A DNA stretch of 64,000 bases from Streptomyces sp. NRRL F-5727 (GTDB lineage: Bacteria > Actinomycetota > Actinomycetes > Streptomycetales > Streptomycetaceae), in the NCBI RefSeq assembly GCF_000719555.1, contig NZ_JOGX01000026.1:1-64000 (forward strand), written 5' to 3'. The position numbers and the translations under genes were made by a program. Below the pieces are notes generated by a model, which saw only the letters and a list, made by a program, of their open reading frames with translations, had not been told where the DNA came from and made no database searches. Each line of letters begins with the position of its first letter. Position 1 is the stretch's first letter. Of this stretch, positions 22,636-30,943 are shown one piece after another.

Positions 22636-23271
22636 TCATATGAGTCCCTGCCGCATCGCGTACGCCACCGCGTGCGACCGGTTGCGCAGCTGCAGGCGGG
22701 TGATCACCGCGTGCAGCACGTTCTTGATGGTCCGCTCGGAGTACGAGAGCTTCGCGGCGATGTCTGCCGTGTCGTACCCCTCCGCCACCAGGCGCAGTAC
22801 GTCCACCTCGCGCGCCGCGAGGCCGGTGAAGTGCAGTCCGCGCGGGCCGAGGACCTGCCCCTGGAGCCGGCCGACCTCCTCCAGGAGGCGCCCCACCAGG
22901 TCGGAGGGTAGGTGTCCGGCGCCCTTCGCGACCGTGCCGATGACGTGCACCAGGTGCTCGGGGGTCGCCTCCGCGCGCCGGATCACCCCGGCGACCCCGC
23001 ACTCCGCCGCGCTCACGAGCTTCTGTTCGTCGATGCCCGTCGTCACGAGGACGGGACGGGCCGGGCTGGTGCGCCGGATGCGACGCAGCAGCTGCAGGAC
23101 GTCCTCGTCGACGGTGTCCACAACGAGCACGACGACCTCGGGCGCCGGGTCGGCGTTCTCGTTCCAGTCGGCGATGGTGATCTCGGGGCGGGTTCGTAAC
23201 TGACTCGTCACTCCGGCCTGCGAGATTGGGTCCGGTGCGCGTAGCGCGACACTGATTCGGTTCGTGGTCAT
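22636..23271 (-). CDS. LuxR/NarL-type regulator with degenerate receiver
   Basis: 211 aa. Residues about 1-120 follow the receiver fold (VVVLVVDTVDEDVLQLLRRIR, PVLVTTGID) but the acidic pocket at the start (VALRAPDPISQAG) is poor, so phosphorylation is doubtful. The C-terminal LuxR helix-turn-helix is intact: LAAREVDVLRLVAEGYDTADIAAKLSYSERTIKNVLHAV. The start lies 8 nt after the PIG-L gene's stop, so both are cotranscribed. Confidence 0.75.
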   Translation of the reverse strand: MTTNRISVALRAPDPISQAGVTSQLRTRPEITIADWNENADPAPEVVVLVVDTVDEDVLQLLRRIRRTSPARPVLVTTGIDEQKLVSAAECGVAGVIRRAEATPEHLVHVIGTVAKGAGHLPSDLVGRLLEEVGRLQGQVLGPRGLHFTGLAAREVDVLRLVAEGYDTADIAAKLSYSERTIKNVLHAVITRLQLRNRSHAVAYAMRQGLI

Positions 23272-23279
23272 TGTGATCG

Positions 23280-24053
23280 TCAGATGGCTAGGTTCGGCCG
23301 CATGCCGGGCATGTGGTCGGGTGAGAGGCGGGTGAAGTACTCGGTCCGGATGAGTGGTTCGCGGTCGACGGGCGCGAGGCGGGAGAGGATGCCGGGCAGG
23401 GGGCGTTCCCTGGTCACCTGGCTCCTGTGGGCGAGGATGGCCCGCCACTTCTGGTCGAGATGGCTGCCCACGTCGACCGCCGTGGTGACCTGCTCGTCTG
23501 GGACGCTCAGTGTCGTTTTGCCGACCCGCTTCATGAGCGCGCTCAGAGTGCCGGCACGCGAGTGCGGGTGCGTGGCCGCGTACAGGGCCTGGGGGCGCCA
23601 GGGCGGTCCCGCGTCCGGGTAACGGTGTTCGAGTCCGGCGGCGTGGAAGGCGAGGAGGGCCGCCTGGTGGGTGCGGACGTGATCGGGATGCCCGGTCAGC
23701 TGACCGTACGCGTCGTGGGTGATCAGGATCTGCGGGCGTACCGCTCTGATGTGGGCGACGATCGCCTCGGCTAGCTCGTCGATCGGCGTGTCGCACAGGC
23801 GCGGCCGGCCGGGGGCCGACTCGGGGACGCGCGCATCGGCGTAGCCGAGCATCCGCGGTTGCCCGGCGCCGAGAACGGTCAACGCATCGGCCAGCTCCGT
23901 GGCTCTACGGGTACCGGAGGCCCACGTCGCGGTGACGACGGCCGTGTTCGCTCCCGCGGCGGCGTGCTGCGCCAGGACGCCTCCTGCCAGCAGCGCTTCG
24001 TCGTCTGGGTGGCCGAAGACGGCGAGAAGTGAAGGACGCGACGGTTGGGTCAT
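23280..24053 (-). CDS. PIG-L family deacetylase
   Basis: 257 aa. Zinc-site motifs are intact: FGHPDDEAL near the N-terminus and [17 protein letters not shown] in the middle, as in MshB and other N-acetylglucosaminyl deacetylases. ATG 24053 has GGAG upstream. It overlaps the 3' part of the methyltransferase-Nudix frame by 149 nt. Substrate unknown: a thiol or amino-sugar conjugate is the family norm. Confidence 0.8.
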   Translation of the reverse strand: MTQPSRPSLLAVFGHPDDEALLAGGVLAQHAAAGANTAVVTATWASGTRRATELADALTVLGAGQPRMLGYADARVPESAPGRPRLCDTPIDELAEAIVAHIRAVRPQILITHDAYGQLTGHPDHVRTHQAALLAFHAAGLEHRYPDAGPPWRPQALYAATHPHSRAGTLSALMKRVGKTTLSVPDEQVTTAVDVGSHLDQKWRAILAHRSQVTRERPLPGILSRLAPVDREPLIRTEYFTRLSPDHMPGMRPNLAI

Positions 24054-25293
24054 GACGGTGCTCCGTTCCTGAGGTGATGGCCACCGGGCTAGGCGAGGGG
24101 GTGTTGTAGGGCTGGAAGTCGGCGGGCGGGTGGTCGAGGGGGAGTTCCTGCCTCCACGCCGTCAGGCACTGGCTGCTTGGCACGAAGAGGGGCTGGGGCA
24201 GCGCGTCGAGGCTCCAGAACCGCCACGACCCGATGGTTTTCTCCAACTCCTGTGGTGTGCCGGACCAGCGGGTGATCAGCGCGGGCACCGTGAGCCGCAG
24301 GACGCCGCCCACATGGTCGAGAAGCGTGCCGAGCACCTGCACGTCGCCGGGCTGCGCGATCAGGCCGGTTTCCTCGGCGAGCTCTCGGACCACGGCCTCG
24401 GCGAACGTCTCGCCCGGCTCCAGCGATCCGCCGGGAACTTCCCACGTGCCGAGCCGGTGGCGCCCCAGCAGGACGCCGTCCGGGCCGTGCACGATGATGC
24501 CGACCCCCAGCGCTGCGTGGGGCGCGGGCGGCGCCGGCGTCCGGGGCCGGCTGCGGATCCGTTCCGGGCGGCGAGCTGCGTATAGCCGGTACGACAGGGG
24601 CTGGTCGGGCTGCGGGGAGTCGATCGTCGTGACCGTCTCCATGACAAGGCCGTGGTCGACGAGGAGGTCCTCCCACAGCCGCGGTTCGAGAACCCACATG
24701 TGCATCTGGTGTTCAACGTCCGTGCCAGGGAGCCGCAGGATTTCGGGGCGGGCTGTGACGGAGTCGGAGGGACCGTCGCCGTTCGAGTTCGTGTGCAGCG
24801 CGCTGAACAGAAGCCGGCCACCGGGCCTGAGGCTGTTGGCCAGGGCGGGCAGAAGGCGGTGCGGATCCACGAAGGGCACGCCGCTGACGGAGTAGATCAG
24901 ATCGTAGGGGTCGGCTTCCCGTAGGTGGCCGACGGCGTCGGCGCACACCAGGCGCAGGCCGGGTGTGTCGGGGTAGCGGTCGAGGGCGCGCTGGTGCTGC
25001 GTAGGGGAGGCGTCGACGGCGGTGACGTCGGCGCCGAGCGCTGCGAGGCGTGCGGCGTGCCGGCCGACCCCGGCTCCCAGGTCCAGGATGCGAAGGCCGG
25101 CCACATCACCGAACACGTCGATGCCAAGGTCGGCCTGGGGGATGTCCCAGGCCCAGCCGTCCAGTTCCGGCAGGTCGAAGGTCCGGCTGAGCTGATGGCG
25201 GCCGTAGAGGGCCCAGATCTCGCCGATGGATGACTCCGGGGAATTGCATCCGATGCGTGAACCCGGGGCGTCTGAGCTGGGGACCTGCGGCAT
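23905..25293 (-). CDS. Fused SAM methyltransferase-Nudix hydrolase
   Basis: 462 aa. Residues about 60-250 form a class I methyltransferase with motif [21 protein letters not shown], motif II VTAVDAS and [14 protein letters not shown]. Residues about 280-410 form a Nudix domain with a canonical box ([21 protein letters not shown]). AGGAGG precedes the ATG. The Nudix fold is complete near FQPYNTP; the frame then runs 149 nt into the PIG-L gene with a basic tail not typical of either family. The stop may therefore have been lost by frameshift. The two activities could act on one nucleotide-linked substrate. Confidence 0.75.
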   Translation of the reverse strand: MPQVPSSDAPGSRIGCNSPESSIGEIWALYGRHQLSRTFDLPELDGWAWDIPQADLGIDVFGDVAGLRILDLGAGVGRHAARLAALGADVTAVDASPTQHQRALDRYPDTPGLRLVCADAVGHLREADPYDLIYSVSGVPFVDPHRLLPALANSLRPGGRLLFSALHTNSNGDGPSDSVTARPEILRLPGTDVEHQMHMWVLEPRLWEDLLVDHGLVMETVTTIDSPQPDQPLSYRLYAARRPERIRSRPRTPAPPAPHAALGVGIIVHGPDGVLLGRHRLGTWEVPGGSLEPGETFAEAVVRELAEETGLIAQPGDVQVLGTLLDHVGGVLRLTVPALITRWSGTPQELEKTIGSWRFWSLDALPQPLFVPSSQCLTAWRQELPLDHPPADFQPYNTPSPSPVAITSGTEHRHDPTVASFTSRRLRPPRRRSAAGRRRPGAARRRGSEHGRRHRDVGLRYP

Positions 25294-25395
25294 CAACGTA
25301 CCTCCTGGGGACGAACGAGGCAGGCTCCTGACCTGCACTCTTGCTGTGGATCGTTCATCTGATGCATGATTCGCGCACTCTGCGGAAGAGGCTGC

Positions 25396-25826
25396 GTGAC
25401 GACGACGGACTTGAGCGAGGGCTCCGCCCGGCTGGTGCTGCTGATCGGCGTGACGCTGCTGCACCCTGAGGATGCCGTGTTCGACGCGATGCTGGAGGGC
25501 TGGACCACATGCCCCCGCCCCTGGACGGCTACCTCCGTACGCTCCACGCCGAGGCGATAGCCAGGGATACCGCCGCAGAGCGGTGGCTGTTCCCCAGCCG
25601 CTTCCCCGCCCAGCACCTCAGCTCGGGCCGGCTCGCCAAACGCCTCCGGCTGCTCGGCATCCACTCTCGGATGGCCCGCAACACCGCCCTGATCGAACTC
25701 GCCTCCGAGCTGCCAGCGGTCGTTGTCAGCCGCCTGCTCGGCATCCACCAGAGCACCGCCGATACGCGGCAGCGCCTCGCCGGGCAGGATCACGCCTACG
25801 CGGCGGACATCACCCACCGCCAATAA
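25396..25826 (+). pseudogene. Tyrosine recombinase remnant with internal deletion
   Basis: Two parts of one mobile-element recombinase lie in different frames. Part 1 (GTG 25396 onward) reads [25 protein letters not shown], like the N-terminus of Streptomyces site-specific recombinases. Part 2 (about 25509-25826) reads [54 protein letters not shown] and SRLLGIHQSTAD, like the C-terminal catalytic region. The middle is deleted and the frames do not match. The protein cannot work; it marks a former integration event. Confidence 0.65.
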
Positions 25827-25830
25827 TCCA

Positions 25831-25852
25831 TGATTCCCTGAATTCAGGATCA
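25831..25852 (+). promoter_or_regulatory. CmtR/ArsR-type operator
   Basis: A core perfect palindrome CCTGAATTCAGG (25837-25848), flanked by TGAT and ATCA on the two sides. It lies just upstream of a -10-like TACTGT (25857-25862) that is 7 nt before the GTG at 25869. A repressor bound here would block the promoter of the cmtR-CDF pair. Confidence 0.65.
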
Positions 25853-25868
25853 CCTGTACTGTCGTGGT

Positions 25869-26204
25869 GTGCTGACACTCGCCGCTGACATCGAGGTGCT
25901 GGCGCGGTTCGGCCGCGCCCTCGCCGACCCCATCCGCTGCCGCATCCTGCTCACCCTGCGCAAGGCGCCGGCCTACCCGGCCGACCTCGCCGACGCCCTG
26001 GAGATCTCCCGGACCCGGCTGTCGAACCACTTGGCCTGCCTGCGCGACTGCGGCCTGGTCGTCGCCGTGCCCGACGGCCGGCGCACCCGCTACGAGCTCG
26101 CCGACGAGCGCCTCGGCCACGCGCTCGACGACCTGCGGGCTGCCGTGGTCGCCGTCGAGGCCGACAAGACCTGCCCGGACGCTGACGAGAAGGGCTGCTG
26201 CTGA
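25869..26204 (+). CDS. cmtR: CmtR-like ArsR/SmtB metal sensor
   Basis: 111 aa. Winged helix-turn-helix of the ArsR family (ALADPIRCRILLTLRKAPAY, DALEISRTRLSNHLACLRDCGLV). The CmtR metal ligands are present at the same positions as in the Mycobacterium protein: C57 and C61 in the recognition helix and C102 near the C-terminus. Cd(II)/Pb(II) would release the DNA. Extra cysteines (C24, C110, C111) are present. The start lacks a Shine-Dalgarno and fits a leaderless transcript. It abuts the CDF transporter gene by zero spacing. Confidence 0.85.
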   Translation: MLTLAADIEVLARFGRALADPIRCRILLTLRKAPAYPADLADALEISRTRLSNHLACLRDCGLVVAVPDGRRTRYELADERLGHALDDLRAAVVAVEADKTCPDADEKGCC

Positions 26205-26915
26205 ATGACCGCGATATCCCTCGGCCCCAGCTCCGCTCGCCGCGACATCCTCACCCGGCGCATACGCCTGCTCGTCGCCGCGACCATCACCTACAACGTC
26301 ATCGAAGCTGTCGTCGCCCTCACCGCCGGCACCCTCGCCTCCTCCACCGCTTTGATCGGCTTCGGCCTCGACTCGGTCATCGAGGTCTCCTCCGCCGCCG
26401 CGGTCGCCTGGCAGTTCTCCGCCCGCGACCACGCCGTCCGCGAAGCCCGTGAACAGCGCACCTTGCGGATCATCGCCATCTCCTTCTTCGCGCTCGCCGC
26501 GTACGTCGGCATCGACGCCGTCCGCGCGCTGACCGGCACCGGCGAGGCCGACCGCTCCCTGCCCGGCATCGTGATCGCCGCCCTGTCCCTGGCCGTGATG
26601 CCCTTCCTGTCCGCAGCCCAACGCCGAGCGGGCCGCGAACTCGGCTCCGCCAGCGCGGTCGCCGACTCCAAGCAGACCCTGCTGTGCACCTACCTGTCCG
26701 CCGTCCTTCTCGTCGGCCTGGTCCTCAACGCCACCCTCGGCTGGTCCTGGGCCGACCCGATCGCCGCCCTCGTCATCGCCGCCATCGCCCTCAAGGAAGG
26801 CCGCGACGCCTGGCAGGGAAAGGGCTGCTGCGCACCCAACGCCACACAGATGCACTCCGGCGACGCCCAGCCGAACGCGTGCGGAGCACGATCGGGAAGC
26901 GACTGCTGCAGCTGA
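26205..26915 (+). CDS. Cation diffusion facilitator-type metal exporter
   Basis: 236 aa, about six membrane helices. CDF metal-site segments are GFGLDSVIEVSSA (helix 2) and SAVADSKQTLLCTYLSA (helix 5). The C-terminus is Cys-rich (GKGCCAPN.., ACGARSGSDCCS) instead of the usual long cytoplasmic domain, which may bind soft metals. It directly follows the CmtR-like repressor and is likely induced by Cd/Pb. Confidence 0.8.
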   Translation: MTAISLGPSSARRDILTRRIRLLVAATITYNVIEAVVALTAGTLASSTALIGFGLDSVIEVSSAAAVAWQFSARDHAVREAREQRTLRIIAISFFALAAYVGIDAVRALTGTGEADRSLPGIVIAALSLAVMPFLSAAQRRAGRELGSASAVADSKQTLLCTYLSAVLLVGLVLNATLGWSWADPIAALVIAAIALKEGRDAWQGKGCCAPNATQMHSGDAQPNACGARSGSDCCS

Positions 26916-27003
26916 CCCTCCGCACTCTCCTCGGGGGCCTCCGGCGCCATGCCGCAAGCCCCCGTCACGCGCCGCAGGCCGCCCAGACCGTGGAGCATCG
27001 GGC

Positions 27004-27035
27004 TTGCAACCGATACCCAGGTACAGGTTTACCGT
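27004..27035 (+). promoter_or_regulatory. MerR-type promoter and operator
   Basis: -35 TTGCAA (27004-27009) and -10 TACCGT (27030-27035) are separated by 20 nt, the overlong spacer typical of MerR-activated promoters. Between and overlapping the -35 is an inverted repeat AACCGATACC-CA-GGTACAGGTT (27008-27029), 8 of 10 paired. The first gene starts 47 nt downstream. Confidence 0.65.
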
Positions 27036-27081
27036 CGAAGATGTCCCCACCCGGCGGGACGCGACGACGGGAGTGAGCACG

Positions 27082-27411
27082 ATGAGCGAGATCGCGTGGG
27101 TGCCGCAGTCCTGCACCCTGCCCACCGAGGAGCAGCCCCTGCGGATCGCGGAATGGGACACGTTGTTCTCCGAGCGGCTGACCTCGGTGTCGAGACCCGA
27201 GCCGCTCCGGCTCCGCCTGGACCTGGCCGGCGGGCCGGGCATCGAGCAGCGGGTACGTGACCTGGCGGAACGGGAGAGCGGCTGCTGCTCGTTCTTCACC
27301 TTCACCACCACCCCGAGCGAAGACCTGATCGGACTGGACATCGCGGTGGACCCGGCACGAGAAGCGGTGCTGGACGCCCTCGCCGCACGCGCCGCCGGAA
27401 TGCAGCAGTGA
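27082..27411 (+). CDS. Cys-containing protein of a metal-response operon (109 aa)
   Basis: 109 aa starting MSEIAWVPQSCTLPTEEQ; ESGCCSFFTFTTT in the middle holds a vicinal Cys pair. Small alpha/beta protein; related sequences accompany MerR genes in actinomycetes. The Cys residues suggest handling of thiophilic metal or metalloid, but no catalytic role can be assigned. ATG 27082 with GGAG upstream. Its TGA overlaps the merR start (GTGA). Confidence 0.6.
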   Translation: MSEIAWVPQSCTLPTEEQPLRIAEWDTLFSERLTSVSRPEPLRLRLDLAGGPGIEQRVRDLAERESGCCSFFTFTTTPSEDLIGLDIAVDPAREAVLDALAARAAGMQQ

Positions 27412-27854
27412 GCACGGGCATGCGCAGCGGCCAGGTCGCAGAGGCCGCCGGCGTGAACATCCAGACCCTGCGCTACTACGAGCGGCGCGGCCTGCTGGCC
27501 GAGCCGGAACGCAGCAACGGTGGTCACCGCCTGTACGACGAGGAGGCGGTGACCACGCTGCGTGTGATCAAGGCCGCCCAGCGGCTCGGGTTCACCCTGG
27601 AGGAGGTCGCCGAGCTGCTGGAGGCCGGCCGCCACCGCCACGGCCGCCCCGTCGCCGGGCTCCAGGACCGGGCCGCGGCCAAGCTCGCCGAGGTCGACGC
27701 GAAGATCGCCGACCTGACCACCATCCGCACCGCCCTGGCCGCGGCCGTCGAAGCGGGCTGCGACGACCTGACCGTCTGCGCCGGAAACTCCTGCTGCCCC
27801 ATCCCCTTCACCGACCTCGCCGAGGAGAACCGCCATGCCGGCCCCTGCTGCTGA
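27408..27854 (+). CDS. MerR-family metal-responsive activator
   Basis: 148 aa. N-terminal winged helix (RSGQVAEAAGVNIQTLRYYERRGLL..RSNGGHRLYDEEAV), a long dimer helix and a C-terminal Cys region (CDDLTVCAGNSCCPI, HAGPCC). Compared with mercury MerR the C114/C123-type cysteines are present, but the position of C79 (CEEA in Tn501 MerR) is HGRP here, so it is not a standard mercury sensor. Located inside the operon it probably activates through the 27004-27035 promoter. Confidence 0.8.
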   Translation: MSTGMRSGQVAEAAGVNIQTLRYYERRGLLAEPERSNGGHRLYDEEAVTTLRVIKAAQRLGFTLEEVAELLEAGRHRHGRPVAGLQDRAAAKLAEVDAKIADLTTIRTALAAAVEAGCDDLTVCAGNSCCPIPFTDLAEENRHAGPCC

Positions 27855-28149
27855 CCCCCGTCCCCACCGCACCCCGAAGGCACTCGGTGGCCTGGCCGCC
27901 CTGGCCTGTGTGGCGTGCTGCGCGCTGCCTGTTCTGATCACAGCCGGAGTCGTCGGCGCCGGCGCCGGGGCGATGGTGGGCTGGCTGCCAGCCGTCGCGG
28001 TCGTCCTGGCCGTGCTCGCTGCCGGAACGTGGTGGCTCGGCCAGCGCCGCCGCCCCTGCTCCTGCGCGCCGGAGACCGCAGGTAAGGACAGCTGCGGCTG
28101 CCAGAAGGCCGAGAACCTGATGAAGATCACGGACACGGGCCGTCGGTAG
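27835..28149 (+). CDS. Small Cys-rich membrane protein (mercury-transport-like)
   Basis: 104 aa. Two membrane helices ([20 protein letters not shown] and [16 protein letters not shown]). The first helix holds a CC pair in ACVACC, like the membrane thiols of MerT-type carriers. The cytoplasmic tail has [18 protein letters not shown] 27835 with GAGGAG overlaps the merR end by 20 nt. It likely moves or binds the metal sensed by the operon; direction is unknown. Confidence 0.65.
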   Translation: MPAPAADPRPHRTPKALGGLAALACVACCALPVLITAGVVGAGAGAMVGWLPAVAVVLAVLAAGTWWLGQRRRPCSCAPETAGKDSCGCQKAENLMKITDTGRR

Positions 28150-28160
28150 AGTCGCCCTCC

Positions 28161-28496
28161 ATGACCATCGCTCGTTCCATCGCCCTGTTCGCCGTCGCCG
28201 CCCTCTTCGAGATCGGAGGAGCCTGGCTCGTCTGGCAGGGCATCCGCGAGCACAAAGGCTGGATCTGGATCGGCGCCGGCGTCATCGCCCTCGGCCTCTA
28301 CGGGGTCGTAGCCACCTTCCAATCCGACGACAACTTCGGCCGCATCCTCGCCGCCTACGGCGGCATCTTCGTCGCCGGATCGATCGCCTGGGGCATGGTC
28401 GCCGACGGCTATCGCCCCGACCGCTACGACGTCATCGGCGCCCTGGTCTGCCTCGCCGGCATGGCCGTGATCATGTACGCCCCTCGCAGCCACTGA
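28161..28496 (+). CDS. YnfA-family membrane protein (UPF0060)
   Basis: 111 aa, four membrane helices, with YnfA hallmarks: [41 protein letters not shown] and the end [17 protein letters not shown]. YnfA proteins belong to the small multidrug resistance superfamily. It follows the MerR operon by 11 nt and may be cotranscribed. Confidence 0.85.
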   Translation: MTIARSIALFAVAALFEIGGAWLVWQGIREHKGWIWIGAGVIALGLYGVVATFQSDDNFGRILAAYGGIFVAGSIAWGMVADGYRPDRYDVIGALVCLAGMAVIMYAPRSH

Positions 28497-28587
28497 CCCA
28501 TGCCCATTGCGCAACTTCTGATAGCCGGAACTACCAGCATTCTCGACGTCCGGCACGAGGTACTTCCTTTCGTTCGCGGGCGGATGA

Positions 28588-29175
28588 TCAGGGGCGCAGG
28601 GCGTAGCAGCGCAGGACGTCGAGGTCGGCGGTCCGCGCGACGGACCAGCCGGCCGTGAGCAGTTCGGCGTCCGAGGGCGAGATGCCGAGTCCGAGGAGGG
28701 CTGGGTTGGTGGTCGTGCGGCGGCCGGCGATCTCGGTGACGACCCAGAAGGTTCCGCCGGGCGCGAGGAGGCGGCGGACACGGCTGAGGAAGCCGGGCTT
28801 GTCGTCCATCCATCGGTAGACCAGGCGGCAGGTGATGAGGGCGTAGGCCGCGTTTGTGAGCGTCGTGAGGTCGCCGGTGGCGATGTCCGCGCACTGCCAC
28901 GTCGGTCCGGGCGTGGTGTCCTGGGCGGCGGCGAGGGCGATGGCGCTGGGGGAGCAGTCGATGCCGGTCGTGCGGTAGCCGAGCTCGTGGTGGAGGTGGC
29001 GGGCGAGACCGCCGTCGCCGCTGCCGATGTCGAGGGCGGGGCTGCCTTCGCCGGGGCCGAGGTGCTCGGCCATCAGCTGTTTCTCGGCCTGGCACAGCGG
29101 CCGGTAGCGCCGGCCGTCCTCGGCCCAGAGTGGCTCCCAGTAGGTCGGGCTCGCGGTTGATGCGATGGCGGTCAC
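28588..29175 (-). CDS. Class I SAM-dependent methyltransferase
   Basis: 195 aa. Motif I is SPALDIGSGDGGLARHL, motif II TTGIDCSPSAI, motif III CRLVYRWMDDKPGFLSRVRR, and then LLAPGGTFWVVTEIAG. GTG 29175 overlaps the MFS gene's stop as GTGA. It is the last gene of the ABC-peptide-APH-Nudix-MFS chain. Substrate unknown. Confidence 0.8.
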   Translation of the reverse strand: MTAIASTASPTYWEPLWAEDGRRYRPLCQAEKQLMAEHLGPGEGSPALDIGSGDGGLARHLHHELGYRTTGIDCSPSAIALAAAQDTTPGPTWQCADIATGDLTTLTNAAYALITCRLVYRWMDDKPGFLSRVRRLLAPGGTFWVVTEIAGRRTTTNPALLGLGISPSDAELLTAGWSVARTADLDVLRCYALRP

Positions 29176-30470
29176 GAGGTTCCCTCTCGGGCGGGCGGCA
29201 CGGCCGCGGGGACAGGAAGGACGGGCATGGCTCGCAGAGCGCGTACGGGGGAGGCCAGCAGCAGGAGGACCGGCACGACCTGGAGGAGAGCGCCGACGGC
29301 GAGGACGGCCGGCACGTCCAGGACGAGCGCGAGTGTGCCGGCGGTCGCGGCGGCCAGGGGGCGGCTTCCGGCGGTCACGGTGGTGCTGACCGCCTGCATC
29401 CGGCCCTGAAAGGCCGGGTCGCACAGGATCTGGCGCAGGGTGCGCTGGCTGACTCCCGCAGCCGTCGCCCAGAACAACTGGACGGTGAGCGTCGCGGCTA
29501 GGGCGATCTGCCAGCCGCGGCCGGGCCCGGCCAGAAGGAGCGGCACCTGGGCTAGGGGGCTGACCGCGAACCCGGTGATGATCACCGGGCCGACGCCGAA
29601 CCGGTCCGTCATCCGTGAGGTGAGCAGCGCACCGGCCAGACTGCCCATACCTCCGGCACCCATGATCACCCCGAACGCGGTCGGGGAGACACCGAGCGCG
29701 GTGAGCAGGTAGTACGCCCAGAAGGTGTTCATCAGCGCGAGGCCGAAGGACAGCACGGCCAGGGCCGCGATCACCGTGCGGATCGTCGGCTGCCCGATCA
29801 CGTAGCGCACGCCGGCGGCGATGTCCCGGTGGAGGCCGCGCTGCTTCTCGGCTCCGACGCGGGGCGCGTGTGGTTCAGGCGCGCGGATGCGCCAGACCAG
29901 ACAGGCGGAGGCGAGGAAGGAGGCGGCGTCGACGAGGAGTGACCGGGCGGCGCCGACGGCGCCCACGAGCGCGGCTCCGACGTTGCTGCCCGCGCTGTCG
30001 GCCACCGAGGAAGCCGCACCCAGAAGGGAGTTGGCTTCGTGCAGCAGCTGCGGGGCGACGACGGCCGGCAGGAGACTGATCGCCGCGGCGTCACGGACTA
30101 CCTTCGCCGTGCCGACCGCGAGCGTCACCCCGTACAGCTGGCCGATGGTGAGTACTCCGGCCAGAGCGGCGGCCGGGATCGTGGTGAGCGCCGCGGCGGC
30201 CACCAGGTCCGAGACGAGGAGCTGGAAACGCTTGGCGTGCCGGTCTGACAAGGCTCCGGCCCACAGCGCGAGCGTGCTGGGAAGCTGGCCGAGGAATGCG
30301 AGTGTCGCCACCTGGCCGGCGGTGGCGCGCAGTTCCAGGACCGCGAGCGCTGGCAGAGCGACGGCGCTCACCCCCGACCCGGCCAGGGTCACGGCCTCGC
30401 TTCCGAGCAGGTACCGGTAGGCCGGGGTCGCCCAGGCGGTCGTCTTACGGGTCCCGGCGGTGACCGTCAC
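29172..30470 (-). CDS. MFS exporter
   Basis: 432 aa, about twelve membrane helices, with the MFS motif A region GALSDRHAKRFQLLVSD between helices 2 and 3. Gly/Ala-rich helix pairs and VGPVIITGFAV fit the MFS_3 drug/siderophore exporter group. GTG start coupled to the Nudix gene by GTGA. It may export the product of the preceding enzymes or give self-resistance. Confidence 0.8.
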   Translation of the reverse strand: MTVTAGTRKTTAWATPAYRYLLGSEAVTLAGSGVSAVALPALAVLELRATAGQVATLAFLGQLPSTLALWAGALSDRHAKRFQLLVSDLVAAAALTTIPAAALAGVLTIGQLYGVTLAVGTAKVVRDAAAISLLPAVVAPQLLHEANSLLGAASSVADSAGSNVGAALVGAVGAARSLLVDAASFLASACLVWRIRAPEPHAPRVGAEKQRGLHRDIAAGVRYVIGQPTIRTVIAALAVLSFGLALMNTFWAYYLLTALGVSPTAFGVIMGAGGMGSLAGALLTSRMTDRFGVGPVIITGFAVSPLAQVPLLLAGPGRGWQIALAATLTVQLFWATAAGVSQRTLRQILCDPAFQGRMQAVSTTVTAGSRPLAAATAGTLALVLDVPAVLAVGALLQVVPVLLLLASPVRALRAMPVLPVPAAVPPAREGTS

Positions 30471-30943
30471 CGGGGCTCATCCCCGACGGCCAGCTCGGGG
30501 GCGATCACGTTGGCGTACCGGTGCCCGGCGGCGAAGAAGCGGAGGATCTCGCGGGTGAAAGGGTGGCAGTCGTCGGGCGGGCTGGCGGGATCGACCCAGA
30601 CGAGCTCGCTGTGGGTGTCAGGCTCGCTGTTGTACGGCTCGCCCTCCCACTCCCGGGCCAGGAAGACGACGCCGGCCACCCGTTCCCCGTCCGCGGCGTG
30701 AAGGTGGACCAGCTGGCAGAACTCGAGACGGTCCGGGGTGATGAGGATACCGGTCTCCTCGGCGAGCTCGCGTGCGGCGCCCTCGTCGAAGAACTCGTCG
30801 GCTTCGAGTCGGCCGCCGACGACGGTGAGCAGCCCGGGGGAGTGCCACGACCGCGGCTGGTGCCGGACGGTGAGAACCCGGCCGTCGGCTGGGTGGCGTA
30901 GCAGGACCATGACGTGCGTGATGCTGCGATGGACGTTGCTCAC
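30467..30943 (-). CDS. Nudix hydrolase
   Basis: 158 aa. Canonical box from GGRLEADE to [10 protein letters not shown] at about 43-66; preceding strand ITHVMVLLRHPADGRVLTVRHQ. AGGAGG sits 7 nt before GTG 30943, which overlaps the APH gene's stop (GTGA). Nucleotide-linked substrate unknown. Confidence 0.8.
   Translation of the reverse strand: MSNVHRSITHVMVLLRHPADGRVLTVRHQPRSWHSPGLLTVVGGRLEADEFFDEGAARELAEETGILITPDRLEFCQLVHLHAADGERVAGVVFLAREWEGEPYNSEPDTHSELVWVDPASPPDDCHPFTREILRFFAAGHRYANVIAPELAVGDEPR

Noticed and set aside
28424..28556. GTG-started peptide (VPDVENAGSSGYQKLRNG..) after the 28588 methyltransferase gene
   Set aside because: AAAGGAAG precedes it, but the frame has no early stop and continues through the antisense of YnfA, so no discrete small gene can be defined.
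25293..28781. Open minus-strand frame of more than 1,000 codons
   Set aside because: It runs antisense over the CmtR, CDF, MerR and YnfA genes, which have clear motifs; the frame is Gly/Ala/Arg-rich and lacks domain features.
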